Source of the DNA: CAWAVN01 sp963844315 | GTDB taxonomy: Bacteria > Planctomycetota > Planctomycetia > Planctomycetales > Planctomycetaceae | Reading direction: 5' to 3' | Length of the DNA stretch: 64,000 bases | Assembly: GCA_963844315.1 (NCBI GenBank) | Contig: CAWJOC010000025.1 | Coordinates: 1-64,000, forward strand | Shown: one piece after another, positions 1 through 9,241 of the stretch | Layout of the letters: each line of letters starts with the position of its first letter | How positions within the stretch are numbered: the first letter of the stretch is position 1 | Notes under the pieces: generated by a model | What the model was told of the DNA's origin: nothing | The model's database searches: none | What the model saw: only the letters and a program-made list of their open reading frames with translations | Program-made: the position numbers and the translations under genes

Positions 1-574
1 TCCAGCTCCTTCGGAATCTCCGCGAAAAAGTTGCGGAGGAGCCAGATGCTGAATGGCTGGTTGATGGCGGGAACAAGCGCGGCCGCCAGGGCGAACGTTG
101 TGTCATAGATTCCGAGGGACTTGCTGATCTCGTACATGGGCAGCACCACGGAGAAGCGCGGGAGCTATACGGAAGACCAGGGCCAGCAGCAGCAGGATCG
201 CCGAAACGTAACCCGGGAAGCGTGAGAGGGCGTAGGCCGCCGGGATGCCCAGGACCAGTGCAACGATGGTGGACAACACTGCCACCACGACTGTGTTGAT
301 GAGGTACTGCGCGAAATACGTCGTTTCCCACAGGTCAGCGAAGGCCTGCAGCGTTGGCGTGTAGCCGGTCAGGACCGGAGGGTTGGCGAAGGCGACGTCC
401 GTCGGTTTGGTGACCGACAGCGCGGTCCAGATGAACGGCGCCGACATAACCACGGCTGTCAGGATCAGCAGGAGATTTGGCGGAGATGCGGCTCGCAGCC
501 GGCCGCCGCCGTCGTGCCGTAGGAGCCGCGTTGATGACCTTGCCGATGGGGGCCTTGACGGTGTCAGCGATCAT
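1..574 (-). CDS. ABC sugar permease, MalG-like (3' end off window, frameshifted)
   Basis: Inner-membrane permease of a carbohydrate ABC importer. The start at 574 (MIADTVKAPIGK) gives an Arg-rich cytoplasmic N-terminus, followed by a first membrane helix (LLLILTAVVMSAPFIW) and, further on, helices around AYALSRF and the segment VVLPMYEISKSLGIYD, which is characteristic of MalG/UgpE-type permeases. Reading this path needs a frame change near 480 and another near 165; the gene then runs off the left edge before the EAA loop. The ATG overlaps the stop of the upstream permease (ATGA arrangement), as expected for translational coupling. The family call is from recognisable sequence; the substrate is unknown. 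Confidence 0.8.
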
Positions 575-1447
575 GCTTTGGCTTTCGCTTCCTTGAGGAG
601 TCCCCCGGATCAACGGGAACAGGCAAATCAGGATGAGGACGATGGAGAGCACATTGATTGCGCTGCCGAGGCCGAGTTGCGCAGGACCCCGTCGCGGAAC
701 GCCGTGTCAAAGACGTAGAGCATGATCGACTCGTTGCCGATGGCATCCGCCTGCGGGGAGAGCGGAATCAGGTTGTCGAAGGTCTAGAAGCACATCCATG
801 ATGGTGATCAGGCAGACGAAGCCCAGGATGCCCCGGATGGTGGGGATGATGGCGTAAATATGCGTCTTCCCCGGTGATGCGCCGTCGATGGTTGCTGCCT
901 CGCGCAGCTCCTTGGGCACGCCCTGCAGGCCGGCGAGGATCATCAGCATGGAGAACGGCAGCAGGTGCCAGACGGTGTGGGCCATGACCATGATCCGGTT
1001 GGGCCAGGTTTCCGTGAACCACAGGATGTTCTGGCCGGTGATCGCCTGGATGACGTAGTTCACCGCGCCACCGAAGTTCTGGTCGAAGAGCCACGAGAAC
1101 GAGACTGCCCCAACGATGTTCGGCAGGACGTAGGCCACGAGCATGGCACCCAGGATGTAGGGGCAGAGGTTTGCCAGGCCGTTCATCCCGGTGGCGATCA
1201 GGTATTGCAGGACGAGGATGGTTGCGGTGACAATAACCGTCAGCAGCATTGTGAAGAGCACCGCACGGCCAAACCGCGCGTCGGTCAGGGCCTGGGTGTA
1301 ATTGGACAGTCCGATGAAGTCACCCGGAGAGCCGTATTTGACTTTTTGGAAGCTCCATTGAATGGTACGGACCAGCGGGATTACCAGGAGGCCCAACATC
1401 ACGAGCAGGCTGGGGCCTATCAGTAGCGAGAACTCGCGTTTTCGCAT
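571..1447 (-). CDS. ABC sugar permease, MalF-like (frameshifted)
   Basis: First permease of the importer. It starts MRKREFSLLIGPSLLVMLG with an N-terminal helix, then has several hydrophobic segments and the EAA loop that contacts the ATPase (REAATIDGASPGKTHIYAIIP). After that loop the frame breaks near 783; the next frame gives FDNLIPLSPQADAIGNESIM, then a second break near 662 leads into the last helix (INVLSIVLILICLFPLIR) and a third near 603, in a run of C, into the tail LLKEAKAKA with stop at 571-573. Each continuation matches what MalF/UgpA permeases carry at that place. Three breaks in one gene point to sequence errors or decay. No ATPase gene is visible here. Confidence 0.85.
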
Positions 1448-1541
1448 CGCTCATTTCCTCTCGATTGTGTCGAGTATGTCGGCGGTGTTCGGCCATGGCC
1501 GGCAGACTGCTTTCAGCAACCCGCCGGCCATGGCACGCCCG

Positions 1542-2864
1542 TCAACTGCCCGCGATTGCTTTTTCGGCGAGGCTCTGCATTTCCTCGTCCCAGCTTCGAC
1601 GTCCAACTGGCCGGTGATGACCTGGACCAGGACAGGCCGGATAGCGTTGGTGACCGGGGCCCCGGTCGGGTGGCCCGGCGTCGGCATGGTCTTGACGATT
1701 GTTGCGTTGGCTGCCGCGGCGTACTTGGAACTGTCCTCGCTGACCATGTTTTCCCGCGCAGGGTAGGCAGCCGGCACGGAGGCCTTCGAAGCGTCCTCGC
1801 TGACGGATGCGGCCATCATCTGGAAGAGCAGGTCCTTGTCCAGTTTGGTGTTCTTCGGGATCGAGCCAGCCATCCACGGAGAGGCGGCTGTAGAGGTGGG
1901 GGAAAATCTTTTCAAGGGCGGGCGGGGCCGCGAAAGCGAACTTGTCAGCGAGCTTGGTGTTGGCCGGGAGCGTGTGGTCGTTCATGCGTCCGGAGAACAT
2001 GATGGCCATCGCCGCGGTGCCGTTGAACATCTGCTGCTGGACCTTCGGCTGGTCAAACGTGGTCACCTGCGGATCCCATGTAGGGCAGGAAGGAACTTCA
2101 TCGCCTCAAGTGCCTTCCGCGACTCGTCCGAGGTGAACTCCTGGGGCCTGCCGGACGCGTCCAGGAAGTCCTTCCCGTTGGAGTTCATCGCGGCCTGGTA
2201 ATTCGTTGAGATGTCAGCTGTGGCGTTCCACGGCAGCGCGGACCGGGAACTTGATCTCGCCCTTGGCCTGGATGGCCTTCGCGGCGTCAATCATTTCCGC
2301 GAACGTGGTGGGCGGCTTGAGCCCCGCCGCGTCGAAGACGTCCTTCCGGTAGGCGAGCACGTACATCTGCGCCTGCATGGGGAGCCCGTACAGCTTGCCG
2401 TCGTAGGACATCGCCGAGCGCATCTCCTTGCTCAGCGCATTGAGCTTGTACTTGTCCGCGTATTTGGCCACGTAGTCGTCGAGTGGTTCAATGTCGCCCT
2501 TGGCGGCGAACCCGGGGACAACGAAGCCGTAGGTCTCGATGATGTCGTAGCTGCCGGAATCGCCGGCGAGGGTAGCCGTGGTTTTAGTGACCTGGCCGCC
2601 GAAGTCGATGGGATCGTGCTTGATTGTGACCTTCTCGCGGGTACAGCTCTTCACCATCGTGTTCGTGAACGGATCGATCGCCGACAGAATTGTCGCCAGG
2701 ACGTTCACGGTGGTGTCGGCAGCGGGCATCGTGTAGTCGCACTCAACTGCTGTCGCGGCCTGCTCGCCGGTCCGCGAGCCGGCGCCGCAGGCGGTGACCC
2801 CCGCGAGGCTTGCCGTCACGGCCAGTGCCGCTATGCCCGTCCGGAGGTGTTTGTGGAATCGCAT
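1542..2864 (-). CDS. Extracellular sugar-binding lipoprotein of ABC importer (frameshifted)
   Basis: Substrate-binding protein of the same importer. The start at 2864 is supported by a purine-rich ribosome site in the GGAGAGGAAA context just upstream and a lipoprotein signal (RFHKHLRTGIAALAV, lipobox VTAC). The mature part has family-1 solute-binding features: SYDIIETYGF, DGKLYGLPMQAQMYVLAYRKDVFDAAGLKPPTTFAEM. Frame changes near 2235, 2080, 1865 and 1580 are needed to follow the protein through MFNGTAAMAIMFSG and DLLFQMMAASVSED to EEMQSLAEKAIAGS at 1542. It lies between the hisD-like gene and the permeases, all on one strand, so an operon is likely. The ligand cannot be read from the sequence. 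Confidence 0.85.
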
Positions 2865-2940
2865 GGTGTTTCCTCTCCTAGTGCTCTTATGGCGGGAGTG
2901 GGGCAACTTTGACCCGCCCATACTGCTGCGTTCTGTATAC

Positions 2941-4150
2941 CTAGGGTGCTGCCACCAGGCCACTCCCGTCCTTGGCGTGGATGAGGTCAAGCCGAAGCCG
3001 GGCGCTGTCGCGGTGGGCAGGCATCTGCTCGAAGTCTGCAATGGTCACCACGGGCCCGGCCTGCGCCGCCGTGGCCTCGCGCGTCGCCCGCTGGTACGTG
3101 AGCTGCTTGAGGAAGCGGGCCACCGACAGCCCTTCCGTGTAGCGGGCACCGCGGCCGGTGGGCAGGACATGGTTGGTGCCGGACATGCCTTTGTCGGCAT
3201 AGGCAACGGTGGACCATTCGCCGAGGAACAGCGATCCGTAGTTCCAGGAGGTTGTCGAGGTAGTAGTCGGGGTCCGCGGGTCAGGATTTCGAGGTGCTCG
3301 GGCGCCAGCGTGTCCATGACCTCGACGGCGGTCCGTGGGGAGTCTGCGACGTCCATGGAGCCCCCAGTCCCGCCAGGGCGGCACCGGCGATCTCGCCGGT
3401 GGCCAGGCCGCGGAGCTGACGCTCAATCTCCACCTCAACTTCGGCCGCGAGGCGGTGCGACGTGGTTACCAGGCACGCCGGCGAGGTCGGTCCATGCTCG
3501 GCCTGCGCAAGCAGGTCCGCCGCGACCATCGCGGCGCTGGCGGTGTCGTCTGCAATGACGGCCACCTCCGACGGGCCGGCCAGGACGTCAATCCCCACAG
3601 TGCCGTACAACTGCCGCTTGGCCTCGGCCACGAACGCGTTGCCGGCGCCGACGATCATGTCCGCCGGGCTGGCATCGAGGAGTCCGAAGGCCATGGCCGC
3701 GAGGGCCTGAACGCCGCCCAGGGCGAAGATCCGCTCCGCCCCGGAGATGCGGGCGGAGTAGAGGACAGCGGGGTGGACCTGGCCATTGTTGGAGGGTGGC
3801 GTGCAGGAGACGATGTTCGGCACGCCCGCCGCCCGCGCCACGCCAACGGTCATAAAGGCGCTGGCGAGCAGGGGGAACCTGCCGGCCGGCAGGTAGGCGC
3901 CCACGGTGCCAACGGACACGTATTTCTGGCCGCACACAACGCCGGGAATGACTTCGTCCTCGAAGTCCGTCAGGCGCGCCCGCTGCATTCCGGCGAAGCG
4001 CTGGGTGCGCTCGGCGCCGGCGTCGAGCGCTTCCCGGAGGTCAGCCGGGAGGCCGGCGGTGAGCTTGTCGGCGTCGGCGGGTGAGATCTCGAACGCGGTG
4101 CCGCCCTTCCAGCCATCGAGCAATACGGCCTTGTTCCTGCTCCGTTCTTG
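2941..4150 (-). CDS. Histidinol dehydrogenase-like alcohol dehydrogenase, N-terminus cut at seam (frameshifted)
   Basis: HisD-family NAD-dependent zinc enzyme. Visible motifs: GAYLPAGRFPLLASAFM, NAFVAEAKRQLYG, LAGPSEVAVIADD, LAQAEHGP (Gln and His that bind zinc/substrate in HisD), APEHLEI (catalytic Glu-His pair) and ADKGMSGTNHVLPTG with the zinc Asp; the last zinc His lies in MPAHRDSA near the C-terminus. Frames change near 3360 and 3270. Roughly the first 40 residues of the family are absent, because the planctomycete sequence begins there. Position upstream of a sugar importer rather than in a his operon suggests a catabolic paralogue such as the HpsN sulfopropanediol dehydrogenase group; that assignment is inference. 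Confidence 0.8.
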
Positions 4151-4170
4151 GTTCAGTTAGTGCTTTTCGC
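4130..4170. other. Seam between actinobacterial-like and planctomycete sequence
   Basis: On the left, minus-strand HisD homology ends around the residues DGWKGGTAFEIS (about 4080-4130). On the right, plus-strand PYROXD2-type homology starts at about 4160 (SLFVQYAPYQL). Both genes are truncated, and in-frame stops precede the right-hand fragment. No repeat, transposase or attachment-like sequence is visible at the junction. A chimeric contig is the likeliest reading; a genuine recombination junction cannot be excluded from sequence alone. Confidence 0.75.
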
Positions 4171-4522
4171 TCTTTGTGCAGTATGCTCCCTATCAACTGA
4201 GGGACGCGGCTTGGGAGGACATCAAAGACGCGTTCGCGGATCGCTGTCTGGAGGAAATCGCACGGTATGCCCCGAATGTGCCTAGGTGGTGATTCATCGG
4301 CAAGTGCTTTCGCCCGTGGATTTGGAGCACACGTTCGGCCTCACCGGAGGAAACATTTTCCAAGGGGCGATGCCGCTTTATCAGTTGTATAATCTTCGTC
4401 CCGTCGCCGGTTGGAGCGAGTACCGCACCCCCATTCAAGGGCTTTATCTCTGCGAAAGCGCGGCGATCCGGGCGGCGGCGTGATGGGAGCCTCTGGCCGC
4501 AATGGCCCGGGAGATGCTTTGA
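4160..4522 (+). pseudogene. C-terminal fragment of PYROXD2-like FAD oxidoreductase
   Basis: Only the C-terminal part of a phytoene-dehydrogenase-related FAD protein is present. It reads LFVQYAPYQLRDAAWEDIKD and ADRCLEEIARYAPNV, then after a break near 4260 VLSPVDLEHTFGLTGGNIF and QLYNLRPVAGWSEYRTPIQG, LYLC, and after further breaks near 4465 and 4505 PGGGVMGASGRNG..AREML with stop at 4520-4522. These blocks are the usual C-terminal signature of the PYROXD2 family. The N-terminal FAD-binding Rossmann motif is missing because the gene starts at the seam. In its own genome the gene is probably complete. Confidence 0.75.
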
Positions 4523-4530
4523 ACGACATA

Positions 4531-4600
4531 CACAAGGTGGCACAGACATTCCTGTCTGTGCGGTTGACTGCACAGACAGGAATGTCTGTGCCACCTTGTG
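4531..4600. repeat. Nested palindromic repeat, family A, copy 1
   Basis: Two perfectly complementary 30-nt arms (4531-4560 and 4571-4600) separated by a 10-nt loop. Each arm itself contains a smaller inverted repeat (CACAGACA..TGTCTGTG). It directly follows the oxidoreductase stop and precedes the sulfatase operon. Further copies are at 40691-40758 and 63378-63442. Such an element may act as a terminator, but there is no U tract, and dispersed copies suggest a REP-like or MITE-like repeat. Confidence 0.9.
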
Positions 4601-4695
4601 ATAGACGGTGGAATTCTTCCCGCGCTTTCCGTAGGCTAATGTGGAATCCTCGGACAATTCCTGATTGGGATTTCCCCTTCTTGGAGAGAGCACCC

Positions 4696-6351
4696 GTGCA
4701 ACTTCGTTCACTCTTCCAAAGATCATATTTCGTCATCGCAGTGTTGTTGATCGTAGGGTTAAGGAATCCTGCAGCGCAAGCCGCAGAGAAATCCCGGCCG
4801 AATATCTTGTTCGCCTTCGCCGATGATTGGGGCCGATGTGCCAGCATCTATGCGGAGACCGACGGCAAAGGCGGCATCAACGATGTGGTGCGAACGCCGA
4901 ACTTCGACCGCATTGCTCGAAAGGGCGTACTCTTCAAAAACGCCTTCGTGAATGCCCCTTCCTGCACGCCCTGCCGGAGTTCGCTGCTGTCGGGCCAGTA
5001 TTTCTGGCGGACAGGACGCGGGGCGATCCTGCAAGGGGCGGTCTGGAACGAAAATATCCCCGCATGGCCGCTGCTTCTCAAAGACTCCGGCTATCACATC
5101 GGCAAGACCTGGAAAGTCTGGAGTCCCGGCACGCCCGCCGATGCCCCCTTTGGACGCCAAGCCCATAGCTATGAGCAAGCGGGCAGACGGTTCAACCAGT
5201 TCTCGCAAAACGTCACGCGAATGGTGGCGGCGGGCAAACCTTTGGATGACGCCAAGGCGGAACTCTATCACGAAGTCCGCGGCAACTTCGCCAAGTTTCT
5301 TTCGGAACGAAAGGCCGCAGAGCCATTCGCCTATTGGTTCGGCCCGACCAACGTGCATCGCAAATGGATCAAAGGTTCCGGCAAAGCGCTGTGGGGCATC
5401 GAACCGGATTCCTTAAAGGGCAAGATGCCGCCCTTCCTGCCAGATGTTCCCGAAGTTCGTGAAGACCTGGCGGACTACTTCGGCGAAGTGGCGGCGTTCG
5501 ATGGGGCGATTGGCATCTTGACCGAGGAACTCCAGAAAGCCGGTGAGTTGGAGAACACCCTCATCGTCATCAGCGGCGATCATGGTCCCCCCGGCTTTCC
5601 GCACGGCAAATGCAATCTTTATGATTTTGGAACGAGGGTGAGCCTCGCCATTTCCGGTCCCGGCGTGAACAGCGGTCGCGTCGTCGAGGATCTCGTCTGC
5701 CTGCCGGATTTGGCTCCCACGTTCTTGGAAGCCGGAGGCGTCAAGATTCCAGAAGTGATGACCGGCAAAAGCATTTGGCCGACCTTAAAGTCCGGCAAAG
5801 AAGGATTCGCTGATGTCACGCGAACCCAGGTTTTCACCGGACGCGAACGGCACGTGGCTTCCGCGCGTGAGAACCATCTCCCGTATCCGCAGCGCTGCAT
5901 TCGCACGGCGGACTATGCCTTCATCATCAACTTCCGCTCCGACCGTTATCCTTTGGGCGATCATTACCGCTTGACTGGCGACAATCCGCCGACAGTGAAT
6001 GAGACGACGGAAAACACCTTCATCACCTTGCCCGATGAAGACGCCGGACCCGCCAAAGCCTGGCTCGTCGATCACCGCAATGATCCCAAGTGGAAAGAGC
6101 TATTCGAGCACGCTTACGGCAAACGGCCGCGCGAGGAACTCTTCGACCTCAAAAAAGATCCGCATCAAATGCAAAATGTCGCGAACGACCCGGCCTATGC
6201 GGAAGTCGTCAAGGATCTTCGCGAACGCTTACTAGCAGAACTGACAAGAACCGGCGATCCGCGCATGAAAAACGACGGTGAATACTTTGAGAACCCACCG
6301 CTGGCCGGGCCCGTCCAAGATGTGCCACAACGCCGTCGCCGAAATCGGTGA
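4696..6351 (+). CDS. Secreted sulfatase 1 (type I, Cys type)
   Basis: Formylglycine-dependent sulfatase of 551 residues that would hydrolyse sulfate esters, probably of algal or other polysaccharides, in the periplasm. The GTG start at 4696 is preferred because it follows GGAGAG and gives a clean signal peptide (LRSLFQRSYFVIAVLLIVGL, cleavage near QAA). The mature start PNILFAFADDW supplies metal-binding acidic residues, and Cys90 lies in C-T-P-C-R, matching the C-x-P-x-R maturation motif. VVISGDHGPPG holds the second metal site. The C-terminal part with ELFDLKKDPHQMQNVA is typical. It is first of three sulfatase genes on one strand (66-nt gap to the next). No maturase gene is in the window. 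Substrate unknown. Confidence 0.93.
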   Translation: MQLRSLFQRSYFVIAVLLIVGLRNPAAQAAEKSRPNILFAFADDWGRCASIYAETDGKGGINDVVRTPNFDRIARKGVLFKNAFVNAPSCTPCRSSLLSGQYFWRTGRGAILQGAVWNENIPAWPLLLKDSGYHIGKTWKVWSPGTPADAPFGRQAHSYEQAGRRFNQFSQNVTRMVAAGKPLDDAKAELYHEVRGNFAKFLSERKAAEPFAYWFGPTNVHRKWIKGSGKALWGIEPDSLKGKMPPFLPDVPEVREDLADYFGEVAAFDGAIGILTEELQKAGELENTLIVISGDHGPPGFPHGKCNLYDFGTRVSLAISGPGVNSGRVVEDLVCLPDLAPTFLEAGGVKIPEVMTGKSIWPTLKSGKEGFADVTRTQVFTGRERHVASARENHLPYPQRCIRTADYAFIINFRSDRYPLGDHYRLTGDNPPTVNETTENTFITLPDEDAGPAKAWLVDHRNDPKWKELFEHAYGKRPREELFDLKKDPHQMQNVANDPAYAEVVKDLRERLLAELTRTGDPRMKNDGEYFENPPLAGPVQDVPQRRRRNR

Positions 6352-6417
6352 TTTGTCAATTCTCCATCCGTGGCTCGTTACGAGATTTTTTTCACTACTA
6401 GACTCGAAGTGATTTCC

Positions 6418-7839
6418 ATGATCCGATCTCGTCAAATCTTCATGATCATCCTAGCAACGCTGTTGCTACCATCAAATCGTGCTATCGCCCAAGAGAAGCC
6501 GAATTTCATTGTGATCAATATTGATGATCTCGGTTATGCGGACATCGGGCCATTTGGATCGAAACTCAATCGCACGCCGCATCTAGACCGCATGGCGAAG
6601 GAAGGACGCAAGCTGACTTGCTTCTATGCCGCTCCCGTTTGCTCGCCGTCCAGGGCTTCCCTGATGACGGGTTGCTATCCCAAGCGCGTCTTGAGCATTC
6701 CTGGCGTTTTGTTCCCAGGCAATGCGGAGGGTTTGGCTTCCGAGGAAATCACCATCGCCGAACTGCTTAAAAAGCAGGGTTATGCCACGGGAATCATTGG
6801 CAAATGGCATCTGGGCGATCAACCGGAATTTCTGCCGACCCGGCAGGGCTTCGACTATTATTTCGGCTTGCCTTATTCGAATGATATGGGACCGGCGGCC
6901 GACGGGGTAAAAAGTAATCTAGGCCAACCGCTTCCAAGGGGCAATCGCGGCAAGGGACAACCGCCGTTGCCATTGATGCGGAACGAAACCGTGCTCAAGC
7001 GAGTGTTGCCCGAGGACCAACAACAACTTGTCGAGTTATATACAAAAGAAGCCGTCGCGTTTATAGAGCAGCATCGCGAGGAGAGTTTCTTTCTCTATCT
7101 GCCTCATTCCGCGGTACACTTTCCGCTCTATCCTGGGAAAGCTTTTCAAGGCAAATCGAAGAATGGCTTACATAGTGATTGGGTCGAGGAAGTCGATTGG
7201 AGCGTGGGCCAGGTATTTGAAGCCCTGCGAAAATCGAAGTTGGACCAAAACACGCTAGTGATCTTCACGAGTGACAACGGCGGTCCAACTCGGCATGGCG
7301 CGCTCAACACGCCGCTTCGTGGCGGCAAAGCCACGACCTTCGAAGGGGGAATGAGAGTTCCCACCATCGCCTGGTGGCCCGGGCAAATTCCCGCTGGCAC
7401 AGAAAGCGGTGAAATCACCAGCATGATGGATATTCTGCCGACCTTCGTCAAACTCGCCGGTGGTGAGATTCCTTCGGATCGAAAACTCGATGGTGGGAAC
7501 ATCTGGCCCATCCTGAAAGGCCAAGAAGATGCCAAATCGCCTTATGAAGCGTTCTACTTCTATCGCGGATTGAAGCTGCAAGCGATCCGCAAAGGCGATT
7601 GGAAACTGCAAATTGCGAGTGAGGAACTTTATAACCTCAAGGACGACGTATCAGAGTCGCAAAATCTCGCGAAGGCCAACCCGGCAATCATCAAGGATCT
7701 CAAGGAACTTGCCGAGAGTACGAATGATGATTTAGGAACTGACGGCGTTGGTCCCGGTTGCAGGCCGCTCGGCAAAGTCGCGAATCCAAAACCGCTCATC
7801 AATCATGACGGAACGATTCGCGAAGGATTCCTCCCCTAA
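6418..7839 (+). CDS. Secreted sulfatase 2 (arylsulfatase family)
   Basis: Sulfatase of 473 residues. The ATG at 6418 is chosen because it begins a signal peptide (IRSRQIFMIILATLLLPSN, cleavage after IAQ). The metal-binding start NFIVINIDDLGYADIG is followed by Cys75 in the motif C-S-P-S-R with the adjacent ASLMTGCYP, the formylglycine site. GKWHLG and FTSDNGGPTRHG complete the catalytic core. The end EELYNLKDDVSESQNLA is the usual closing block of the family. The next sulfatase starts only 22 nt after its stop, so the two are almost certainly cotranscribed. The reading frame is intact. Whether the three enzymes act on the same sulfated substrate is inference. Confidence 0.94.
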   Translation: MIRSRQIFMIILATLLLPSNRAIAQEKPNFIVINIDDLGYADIGPFGSKLNRTPHLDRMAKEGRKLTCFYAAPVCSPSRASLMTGCYPKRVLSIPGVLFPGNAEGLASEEITIAELLKKQGYATGIIGKWHLGDQPEFLPTRQGFDYYFGLPYSNDMGPAADGVKSNLGQPLPRGNRGKGQPPLPLMRNETVLKRVLPEDQQQLVELYTKEAVAFIEQHREESFFLYLPHSAVHFPLYPGKAFQGKSKNGLHSDWVEEVDWSVGQVFEALRKSKLDQNTLVIFTSDNGGPTRHGALNTPLRGGKATTFEGGMRVPTIAWWPGQIPAGTESGEITSMMDILPTFVKLAGGEIPSDRKLDGGNIWPILKGQEDAKSPYEAFYFYRGLKLQAIRKGDWKLQIASEELYNLKDDVSESQNLAKANPAIIKDLKELAESTNDDLGTDGVGPGCRPLGKVANPKPLINHDGTIREGFLP

Positions 7840-7861
7840 CCGTCAAGAGGCCAAGTTTACA

Positions 7862-9226
7862 ATGTCAACTCGCACTGCATTCTATATCCTTGAATTCGCT
7901 ATTGTAGTCTTCTCCAATTCCATCTGTGCGAACGCTCAAGAAAAGACTAACTCGCCTAACATCGTGCTAATACTTGCGGATGATTTGGGTTATGGCGACC
8001 TTGGTTGCTATGGGCATCCCTCGGCAAAGACTCCTCACCTGGACCGCCTTGCCAGTCAGGGTGTGCGGTTCACGCAGTACTATTCGAATGGCCCCGAATG
8101 CACGCCGACCCGAACCGCCTTTCTGACGGGGCGGTATCAACAGCGGGTTGGCGGGATGGAGTGCGCCCTCGGCGTCGGCAACGTCGGCCGATATGATGAT
8201 GCCATCCGACTGGCCGAAATGCGGGAACTAGGGCTTCCCAAAGATCACGCTGTATTGCCCGGTGCCTTAAAGCAAGCCGGTTACGCCTGCGGAATCTTCG
8301 GCAAATGGCATTTGGGGTACGAACCGCACTTTAATCCCATTGAGCATGGCTGGGATGAATTTATAGGCTATCTGGGGGGCAATGTGCACTATTTCAACCA
8401 CAGGGAAACCAGCGAATTGCACGTCTATTTTCGAGGCCGGTTGCCGATTCACCGCGAAGGCTATATGACGCACCTCATCACGGAGGACTCGATTGACTTT
8501 ATCGAAAAACATAAGTCGAAGCCTTTCTTCGTTTATATCGCCCATGAGTGCCCGCACTTGCCGCATCAAGGGCCGATGGACAAAGACAAGCTTGTCAATG
8601 ACGAAAACTGGAACAGGCCCGATAACAAGACCTATGTCGCAATGCTCGAGGACTTGGATCGTGAAGTGGGGCGCATCTTAGCAGCGGTTGATAAAGCAGG
8701 CATTGCCGGGAATACGGTTGTCGTGTTTGCCTCGGACAACGGGGGCATTGCATCCGTCTCGCATCTGGCGAGTTTGCGCGGTTCCAAGGGCACAACGTTT
8801 GAAGGCGGCATCCGCGTGCCGATGATGATCCGTTGGCCGGGGCACATCAAACCTGGAACTATTGCTGGGCAAGTCTCCACGACGTTCGATTTAACCGCTT
8901 CCTTTTTAGCACTAGCCCAAACGGATGCTAGCCAGTCAAAACTTGACGGCATCGACATTATTTCCCACATTGTCAAAGGGGCGGAAAACGTTCCGCGAAC
9001 ATTATATTGGCGAGGCAAACGCGGAAACGAGACTTGGTGGGCTGTGAGAGATGGCGATTTAAAATACGTGCGGAATGCCCAAGGTCAAAAGACCGAAGAG
9101 TGGCTGTTCGATCTGGAGTCCGACTCGTTTGAGAAAACGAATCTCCTAGCAAGTCAATCGGATTCTGTCAGCCGTTTCAAAAAGAAACTCGCCGATTGGG
9201 AACTTGAGGTCAAAGCGATTCGATAA
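7862..9226 (+). CDS. Secreted sulfatase 3 (arylsulfatase family)
   Basis: Third sulfatase of the operon, 454 residues, starting at ATG 7862 with a signal peptide (YILEFAIVVFSNSICANA). Core motifs are NIVLILADDLGYGDLGCYG, Cys80 in C-T-P-T-R followed by TAFLTGRYQQRVGG, GIFGKWHLGYEP, and VFASDNGGIASVS for the second half of the calcium site. The C-terminal EEWLFDLESDSFEKTNL is typical. All three genes carry Cys-type motifs but differ around them, which suggests different bond specificity on one glycan; this is inference. The frame is intact. The convergent glgB gene ends at 9242, leaving a 15-nt gap. Confidence 0.94.
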   Translation: MSTRTAFYILEFAIVVFSNSICANAQEKTNSPNIVLILADDLGYGDLGCYGHPSAKTPHLDRLASQGVRFTQYYSNGPECTPTRTAFLTGRYQQRVGGMECALGVGNVGRYDDAIRLAEMRELGLPKDHAVLPGALKQAGYACGIFGKWHLGYEPHFNPIEHGWDEFIGYLGGNVHYFNHRETSELHVYFRGRLPIHREGYMTHLITEDSIDFIEKHKSKPFFVYIAHECPHLPHQGPMDKDKLVNDENWNRPDNKTYVAMLEDLDREVGRILAAVDKAGIAGNTVVVFASDNGGIASVSHLASLRGSKGTTFEGGIRVPMMIRWPGHIKPGTIAGQVSTTFDLTASFLALAQTDASQSKLDGIDIISHIVKGAENVPRTLYWRGKRGNETWWAVRDGDLKYVRNAQGQKTEEWLFDLESDSFEKTNLLASQSDSVSRFKKKLADWELEVKAIR

Positions 9227-9241
9227 GATCGCTAGCACATC

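Noticed and set aside
2941..4150. Histidine biosynthesis gene hisD
   Set aside because: Context is a sugar ABC importer, with no other his gene; a catabolic paralogue is more likely.
4130..4170. Natural horizontal transfer junction
   Set aside because: No mobile-element feature, both genes are broken, and indel density changes at the same place; misassembly is simpler.
4531..4600. CRISPR repeat or array
   Set aside because: Single nested palindrome with no regularly spaced direct repeats; the same holds for the other repeats.
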